Both the position numbers and the translations under genes were made by a program. A stretch of 20,831 nucleotides of DNA from CAIQQQ01 sp040399685 (lineage in GTDB: Bacteria; Pseudomonadota; Alphaproteobacteria; Acetobacterales; Acetobacteraceae). Positions within the stretch are counted from its first letter, which is position 1, and the number at the start of each line of letters is the position of its first letter. This document shows, in pieces, positions 15,464 through 20,831 of this stretch. Location: the NCBI GenBank assembly GCA_040399685.1, contig JBBART010000038.1, forward strand, positions 1 to 20,831, in the 5' to 3' direction. The notes beneath the pieces are model-generated. The model had not been told where the DNA came from, searched no databases, and saw nothing but the letters and a program-made list of their open reading frames with translations.

Positions 15464-16273
15464 TTATCTAAACACCTTCTTGTTTATATTTCTGAGTACA
15501 AAAGCAACAAGGATGACGGCGGCTGCCGACATCAGGGCGCTCAGCCCAATCAGGCTCCACACCACCAGGCTTGTGGACGAGCCACTGGACGACGACGGCC
15601 CCAGGGAGCACCCCGTGACTGCCGGCAGCCCGCGGGTGCGCAGCTGCGCCGCCAAGTCGTTCGAGTTTCGGCACGCCGCGCGGAACGCGTCGACTTTCGC
15701 CGTGCTCTGGTCGTACAGCGTGAACTCGAGCGCGTAAGCCTTACCAGGATTGAGAAACACCCAGAACGACCCAGTCTCGAGCCTTCTGGCGGTGACGTAG
15801 CGCGTATCGACGTCCAGGAAGGAGGCCACCGCAATCGCGAATGCGGTGAGGTGCTCGTCGACCAAGTTGCCCAAAGCGCCGTAGATAACGACTGACACCG
15901 TCGACGCCCGCGAGGTGCGGACGGGATCCCCGCGCAGCCAGGACAATGTCGAAAACTCTACGAGAGCGTTGCCAGCTTCATTTGTGACTTTCTGACCGTC
16001 GATGGCCGTTAGAACGGCAGACTCGACGTCGTTCAGCGCGAGAAGGTACAGTCCCACAGTTGTCTGGTTGGCCGGCCCCGGACCAAGCTCGAGGATCCAA
16101 ACGTTATCAGAGGAAAAGTTGTTGTATTCAAAAAACTGATACACGTAATTCGAGACCGTGCTCAGCATCGTGTCCGGGAACGGTGCGAAATTGAGAGACA
16201 CAGTTGTGGAGGCCCGGGTCGGCGCCGCCGCGCATCTACGCAGCGCCAGCAGCGCGAAGGCCAAGGCAAACAT
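15464..16273 (-). CDS. Type I membrane glycoprotein with two SEA-like domains
   Basis: 269 residues: a signal peptide (about 1-17, MFALAFALLALRRCAAA), then two successive alpha/beta domains at about 22-110 and 123-222. The second (AFAIAVASFLDVDTRYVTARRLETGS, then AFRAACRNSNDLAAQLRTRGLPAV) follows the pattern of a helix, a strand ending in a Gly-Ser turn, a strand, and a helix ending in LxxxGLP. It is common in repeated extracellular domains of algal and protist proteins. A Ser-rich linker precedes a membrane helix at about 235-260, and the tail is NINKKVFR. Its own TATA element lies 28 nt upstream, touching the stop codon of the giant gene. The codons for NIN in the tail contain the TATA box of the next gene. 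It is probably a surface glycoprotein. Confidence 0.85.
   Translation of the reverse strand: MFALAFALLALRRCAAAPTRASTTVSLNFAPFPDTMLSTVSNYVYQFFEYNNFSSDNVWILELGPGPANQTTVGLYLLALNDVESAVLTAIDGQKVTNEAGNALVEFSTLSWLRGDPVRTSRASTVSVVIYGALGNLVDEHLTAFAIAVASFLDVDTRYVTARRLETGSFWVFLNPGKAYALEFTLYDQSTAKVDAFRAACRNSNDLAAQLRTRGLPAVTGCSLGPSSSSGSSTSLVVWSLIGLSALMSAAAVILVAFVLRNINKKVFR
15483..15488 (-). promoter_or_regulatory. TATA box of the polyproline glycoprotein gene
   Basis: TATAAA on the minus strand, 28 nt upstream of the ATG at 15460. It lies inside the last codons of the preceding gene (AAT ATA AAC). Confidence 0.65.
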
Positions 16274-16295
16274 ATGCTCTTTTTGGCGCCTAGAA

Positions 16296-16301
16296 CCTAT
16301 A
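16296..16301 (-). promoter_or_regulatory. TATA box of the two-domain glycoprotein gene
   Basis: TATAGG on the minus strand, 28 nt upstream of the ATG at 16273. It directly follows the TAA stop of the giant gene (TTAATATAGG). Confidence 0.55.
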
Positions 16302-19300
16302 TTAACTCGCAGTCAGCGTCAGCTGGCTTAAACTCAAACCCGTCAAGAAAGTAAGCAGCTTTGGTTTAAAATAAGAATCACTGGAACCGGGAAAATTCGT
16401 CTTCAACGTGTTCACGTCGTAAGGCGAAATACAGTGCAGAGGAAGATTGAAACTTGAGGCGGGACCTGAATTTTGCAAACCATAGACCCTTGTTGGCGAG
16501 GCGTTGGTATTCAAGTTTATGCAACGCACAGGCGTGTTATATTGGCTGAAGGCCCATCGCTCGGTTGCACCACGCATCCTCGCCGCGTACACGTCGTTCC
16601 AGGTCGACGGCGATGATAAAGATATCGAAAAGTTGGCGTAAAAGCCAGACGACCACTGCGCTACGGGTGGAACCGGTGGCGGCGGAGATGAGCTCGGCGG
16701 CGGCGGGCTAGGCGGTGGCGGGCTGGGCGGTGGACTGGGCGCGTAGGCATTCGGGTAGACGTAGATCGGAACAAAACTGAAGCTTCCTGAGAACAGCGGG
16801 GTGTCCATGCCGTAGAAGGGGAACTGCTGTAAGCAAGTCGCTGGGAGCGTGCCGGTCACATTGATGCACTGCGGATAGGTGGTGGCGGTGGCCGTCTGGA
16901 AGCCCACAGCAAGCGAGTAGCTGGACTGTGTAGAGACGTTCACCGCAGCTGTGAAGACGCCCGCGCTGCAGACTGCCTGAATGGCCAGCCCCGTCGTGGA
17001 GGCTACCTTAGAGCCAATCACCACGGGCGTGGAGGACGGCAGGTTCACCTGGAAGAACACACTGTCCGTGCAGTCTGCAGGCGTGCCCGCATAGTCCTTG
17101 GTCAACGTGGCGGCCATGCGCCACTGGGTGTTGTCTTCGGGCAGCGTGAGCGTCAGGTCGAGCGGCGTCCGAATCTGCAGAAACCGATAGGCCTTGTTAA
17201 TCGCATTTATCAAGAACTGAACGTCGTTAGAACCCAAGGACTGTCTAGTACCTATGGCGGCAGCTGTCCTGTCAAAAATGTCAGTGGCAACGTAGGTGGA
17301 CCTGTTTTGCGTCATGTAGGAAAGCGAGGGTGCGCAGTTTCGCATCTGCGCATAGCTGGTCACCTGCGACATTGATAGGTCACGTGTCATTTTCTGCGCA
17401 AACACCGCATCGCCTCCATTCAGCATGCCGTCGCCGTTGCAGTCGCCCGTGATGAGCCCCTGTGAAGCCGCCAGCAGCTCCCGTGCAGGCCGGGCAGGGG
17501 ACGTCAGCAGCTGGCGCCTCCTTGAGAACGCAGTCCCGCCATTCAGAACCACGTAGCCGCTGCTGGACGCGCTCAGCGTGTCGCTGGTCACAGCGATCAC
17601 CGCAACCGTCTGCACATACGTCACGTGCAGCGCTAGTGGAGCAATCACCGCCGCCGAGCTGATGACGGGCAGCGTGACCGTCGCCACCAGAAGCGTGCCG
17701 CTGTTTGTTAATCCGTCTCCAGCGCCTGTAATGCTCCACACCCCCGAGCTAATAAGGTTGGCGCCCCAAGGGCCCGTGAAGCCAGAGCCCTGCGCAACCG
17801 AGCCCGAGCCGAAGAGTGTGGTGTTGAAGTACAGTACCGCGGTGAAGGACAGCAGCGGCGATGACCCAGAGTTGACATACAGCGGCAGCACTAGGTTGGA
17901 CCCCCTGGCCAGCGGTGGGAAGGGCAGGCCCGACAGGCTGCCCATCTTGATGTCATAGAGCGCGGGATACAGGTTGCCAGCCATGAGAAACGTCGCGCTG
18001 CGCACCAGCGATGCGTTGGCCGAGCAAATGGTAGAGGCAGTCAGCGTGTCATACGCGTGCGAGTTGCCCACCAGGCTTACCACGCCCGTGCTCGCCACGC
18101 TGATGTGCGACACGTTGCTGGAGGCGAAGCCCAGCACGCTGCCCAGCGCGCCCCCGCCGCGCGAGGTGAGGTATGTGGTTGCGTCAGCAAAGGAGGTTCC
18201 GTCAGAGAAGGCAAGCGCCACGGTGGGTGTCTGCGTGGTGGGCTGCGACAGCGTGCTGCTCGGATAGGCGAGGCTTATGGAGGTCACGGTTGCCGCCGCG
18301 TTGGCCACCTTCAGGCTGACAGTGCCGCTGGAGACGCTCCTGTAAGACGCCCCGATGAGGGCGTTCCCAGGCGCCACGCCCGTGACGATGTTGCCCGCGA
18401 CGCTGGCCACGCTTGAAGCGTTTGTGTTGAAGACGGCCACAGACGAGACATCCGCCAGGCTGCCGTCTGTTAGGAAGGCAGCAGCCGTCACAGTTGCCTG
18501 CTGATACACCGCCGAGGCGCAGTGCACGCGCGAGAGCGTGGTGAGCGGCGAGGTGCCGGCCGGGTAGCTGGCCAGAGTCAGCACCAGGGTGCCGTTGGTC
18601 ACAACCACAGGGATAAGCGATGACGCGGTGATTCCGCCCGCGGCCCCGTAGGTTGGGAAGGAGACGGTCACGTTCACAGTGCCGGCAGCCGACGCGGACG
18701 AAATGTACACTCCCGAGCTGTTGGCAGCCCCCGCCACGCCGGCGGATCCTGTGAACGAATACACCGTGCGGGTGTCGTCGGTCATGGCTTTCACGCTGCC
18801 GTCCGCGAAACCGATCGACACGCTCAGCGAGGCTGCCGTTGCCACGTTCAGGGGAGGCAGGCTCGCCGCCGAGGCCTGCGGGGCAAGCCGCGCTTGGCTG
18901 ACGGAAACAGTGGCGTTGACTGCGGCGGGCAGCGCAGTGGAAATTGACCCGCTGCCCTGGCCCAGCAGCAGGGACGCATTGCAGCCGTCGTACAGCCGCG
19001 GCGTGAGGTAGGCGCCGCCCGAAATCGTCTGCGCGTTCACTGGGACTGTCGCCGTCCACACCCCTCCAGCCCGTGAAACAGCAATGTTGGCGGCCGAGCT
19101 GGACGAGATGCTCAGCTGGCTGCTCTTGCTCACGTCGGTGTAGGCGCCATCGTCGTCCACGGCAAAGGTGACCAGGGTGGCCGTGGCGCCCTCCGAGGTG
19201 AGAGACAGCGCAGGCGTTGCCAGGAGCGACACCGCCAGTGCCTCGCTGACGGCATTCGGCGCGCTGAAGGCGGCACTGCTGAAGGCATAGGTCTGCAGCT

Positions 19301-20831
19301 GCACGGAGGCTGCGTTCTGCGACACAACGTTGAAGTAGATGGAGGTACCCAGCGAGCTCACGCCCACCCACCCGGGCGACACGCCGCTCACCACCCGACC
19401 GGCCACCGTGGCCATGCTCACGTTGCCGGACACGAAGCTCAGCAGCGGCGTGACGTCCACGCCCGTAGCCACCGTGGTGCCAGCGTCAAGCGCAATTTTT
19501 GCCTGCACTGTCATGTACGCCGTTTCGTATCCGCAGCCCAGCGCGCGCAGGGTATTGCGCGTGGCGTAGGCTGTGAAGTTGGTGGGGAAGTAGACCCGGT
19601 AGCCCGCGCTGACGCTCAGGCTGGCATAGCTTGCGCTCACCCGAGCCAGGCTGGCGCCGCTGGTGGCATTGGCCAGAGCTGACACAGCACAGCCCGTGGC
19701 CGTGGACACCGCAATCAGCGCAGAGCTGGCGTTGACCGAGCACGACGCTGGGCGCAGGCTCACGTCGCCAAAGGCCCCAGTGGACCGCGACAAGCCCACG
19801 CTGTACGTGCCGCTCACGGTCAGCGCGTCGGACACAGCCGCACCGTTCAGGATGGCACTATTGAAGAGCGTGGACGACATGCTGGCCGCATAAAGCCCCA
19901 CAATCGCTGGAGTGCCGATGACAAGCTGCCCAGCCCCGTTCCAGCCAGAGCGCATGTCGGCCCACTTCACAGAGGTAGTGCTCTGGGAGTCGGTGGGCAC
20001 GAACGAGGCGCCCGTTAAGCTCACCAGCTGATCGGTCAGAGCCGTCAGCAAGGTCGTGCTTCCGGAGCTCGCAGTGAGGACGGAAAATGACACAATCGCC
20101 ACCTGGAAGTACCCAGTCGCCTGTGCGGACGTGACGCCGCTGTTCAATCCGGCGTTGTTTATGATCAAATAACCCGAATTGTCAGTGAACTGTGGCGAGT
20201 ACAACGATGAAGTCGCCGTCACAAAGGCCAGCGCGCTGGTGTTGTAGCTGATGGAAAACTGCCACGACGACAAGACATACGATCTCGTGCCCACAGTCTG
20301 CGCCCAGACCGTGAGCTGAATAGTGTCACCCACGTACGCCACGTGCTGAGGAAGGACGATGTACAGCCCCAGCGGCGTCTGAGGCGCGTGTGCCACGGTG
20401 GCTGCCAGCTGGACGCTGCCCGAGTTGTCGCTGGCCACCCCCGCGCCGCTGTAGCTCAGCCTGACTGTGGACGTCAGAGTTGTGGCGCCACTGCCAAATG
20501 CTTGCGTTGGCACCGTGACACTGCATGTTCCCCACGGCTGCGCGGCTGTGAAGAGCGTGCAGGTGCCGGAGTACGCTCCCAGCGCGACGGTCACAGCCGC
20601 CCCCGCGTTGGAGCATGCCGTGCGCAGGGCCGCGTCACTCACGGTGTACACCAGGCTTGCCACGTTGTCGTCCACATAGATTGTGGCCGTCTTCACAATC
20701 TGCCCGATGTTGGCCGCCGGCGGCAGCGAGAAGCTCATCGAGGCAGAGCCCAGCGAGCTCCCGCCCATCAACAGGGCAGCCGACGAAGCTGCGTTCAGGT
20801 TCAGGAAAGCGCCGCTGAATGTCGTGTTTGC
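16302..20831 (-). CDS. Giant secreted multidomain adhesin-like protein (5' end outside window)
   Basis: The frame is open through the right edge, so the N terminus is missing. 1509 residues are visible. Numbering from 20771: a cohesin-like beta domain lies at about 134-250 (LGLYIVLPQHVAYVGDTIQL, SSWQFSISYNTSALAF). Several Ig-like (bacterial BIG2-type) repeats follow at about 400-930, with recurring VSGVSPG/VTGVAPG and LAFSDGT/GFADGS signatures. A second cohesin-like domain lies at about 938-1080, and a dockerin-type calcium loop GDCNGDGMLNGGDAV at about 1109-1123. A Pro-Ser stalk lies at about 1345-1369. A final domain ends in YFKPKLLTFLTGLSLSQL, resembling the glycoproteins next door. RRRQLL and ARELLA near 1084-1101 look like the RRxLL motifs of green-algal extracellular proteins. 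No C-terminal membrane helix is visible. Cohesin plus Ig-like order recalls eukaryotic TMEM132 proteins, but that is a guess. It is probably a virion-surface or matrix adhesin. Confidence 0.85.
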   Translation of the reverse strand, partial: ANTTFSGAFLNLNAASSAALLMGGSSLGSASMSFSLPPAANIGQIVKTATIYVDDNVASLVYTVSDAALRTACSNAGAAVTVALGAYSGTCTLFTAAQPWGTCSVTVPTQAFGSGATTLTSTVRLSYSGAGVASDNSGSVQLAATVAHAPQTPLGLYIVLPQHVAYVGDTIQLTVWAQTVGTRSYVLSSWQFSISYNTSALAFVTATSSLYSPQFTDNSGYLIINNAGLNSGVTSAQATGYFQVAIVSFSVLTASSGSTTLLTALTDQLVSLTGASFVPTDSQSTTSVKWADMRSGWNGAGQLVIGTPAIVGLYAASMSSTLFNSAILNGAAVSDALTVSGTYSVGLSRSTGAFGDVSLRPASCSVNASSALIAVSTATGCAVSALANATSGASLARVSASYASLSVSAGYRVYFPTNFTAYATRNTLRALGCGYETAYMTVQAKIALDAGTTVATGVDVTPLLSFVSGNVSMATVAGRVVSGVSPGWVGVSSLGTSIYFNVVSQNAASVQLQTYAFSSAAFSAPNAVSEALAVSLLATPALSLTSEGATATLVTFAVDDDGAYTDVSKSSQLSISSSSAANIAVSRAGGVWTATVPVNAQTISGGAYLTPRLYDGCNASLLLGQGSGSISTALPAAVNATVSVSQARLAPQASAASLPPLNVATAASLSVSIGFADGSVKAMTDDTRTVYSFTGSAGVAGAANSSGVYISSASAAGTVNVTVSFPTYGAAGGITASSLIPVVVTNGTLVLTLASYPAGTSPLTTLSRVHCASAVYQQATVTAAAFLTDGSLADVSSVAVFNTNASSVASVAGNIVTGVAPGNALIGASYRSVSSGTVSLKVANAAATVTSISLAYPSSTLSQPTTQTPTVALAFSDGTSFADATTYLTSRGGGALGSVLGFASSNVSHISVASTGVVSLVGNSHAYDTLTASTICSANASLVRSATFLMAGNLYPALYDIKMGSLSGLPFPPLARGSNLVLPLYVNSGSSPLLSFTAVLYFNTTLFGSGSVAQGSGFTGPWGANLISSGVWSITGAGDGLTNSGTLLVATVTLPVISSAAVIAPLALHVTYVQTVAVIAVTSDTLSASSSGYVVLNGGTAFSRRRQLLTSPARPARELLAASQGLITGDCNGDGMLNGGDAVFAQKMTRDLSMSQVTSYAQMRNCAPSLSYMTQNRSTYVATDIFDRTAAAIGTRQSLGSNDVQFLINAINKAYRFLQIRTPLDLTLTLPEDNTQWRMAATLTKDYAGTPADCTDSVFFQVNLPSSTPVVIGSKVASTTGLAIQAVCSAGVFTAAVNVSTQSSYSLAVGFQTATATTYPQCINVTGTLPATCLQQFPFYGMDTPLFSGSFSFVPIYVYPNAYAPSPPPSPPPPSPPPPSSSPPPPVPPVAQWSSGFYANFSISLSSPSTWNDVYAARMRGATERWAFSQYNTPVRCINLNTNASPTRVYGLQNSGPASSFNLPLHCISPYDVNTLKTNFPGSSDSYFKPKLLTFLTGLSLSQLTLTAS

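Noticed and set aside
18202..19371. 389-residue minus-strand frame inside the giant gene
   Set aside because: It is an alternative frame of the giant protein, whose own frame runs unbroken for over 4.5 kb.
1..20831. tRNA, rRNA, bacterial ribosome-binding sites, IS elements or attachment sites
   Set aside because: None could be seen. Promoters and introns indicate eukaryotic-type expression.

Overview
The window looks like part of a GC-rich genome of a large double-stranded DNA virus of a unicellular alga or other protist, or a copy of such a virus integrated in a host genome. The viral signs are very dense coding on both strands, a family B DNA polymerase carrying an intein at the YGD/TDS site, a ubiquitin gene, a Cys/His-rich 892-residue protein of unknown family, and a run of signal-peptide membrane glycoproteins. 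Two genes, DNA polymerase and ubiquitin, are each interrupted by a tiny intron (54 and 53 nt) with the same GTGCGYGCCCA 5' end and a CAG/TAG 3' end. Removing the introns restores a perfect polymerase junction and a complete ubiquitin ending in Gly-Gly. Together with TATA boxes about 26 to 35 nt upstream of many start codons, this points to transcription and splicing by host nuclear machinery. No capsid, packaging or RNA polymerase gene lies in the window, so I cannot assign a lineage. A mirusvirus-like, phycodnavirus-like or endogenous element are all open.

Layout. 105-836 (+) is a type I membrane protein. 778-1118 (-) is spliced ubiquitin, and 1145-5602 (-) is spliced, intein-containing DNA polymerase. 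5633-6334 (+) is a seven-helix membrane protein. A minus-strand group follows: 6331-7488 (acidic protein with a single-strand-binding-protein-like tail), 7514-7768 (small coiled coil) and 7815-8972 (CREST/ceramidase-like membrane hydrolase). From a shared promoter at about 9010, 9042-11720 (+) encodes the Cys/His-rich protein. 11738-12286 (-) and 12350-12841 (+) diverge from another shared AT-rich promoter. From 12838 to the right edge everything is on the minus strand: four type I membrane glycoproteins of about 270 residues each and a giant secreted protein (over 1500 residues, open at the window edge) with cohesin-like, Ig-like and dockerin-like parts, a Pro-rich stalk and a C-terminal domain resembling the neighbouring glycoproteins.

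How it fits together. The left half is replication: a polymerase with a C-terminal PCNA-binding box, plus a possible ssDNA-binding protein. Ubiquitin and the CREST protein look like host-modulation functions taken from a eukaryote. The right half looks like an envelope or surface-adhesion module built from algal extracellular-matrix style domains. Genes are packed so tightly that TATA boxes overlap the stop codons of the preceding genes, and convergent genes share stop-codon bases.
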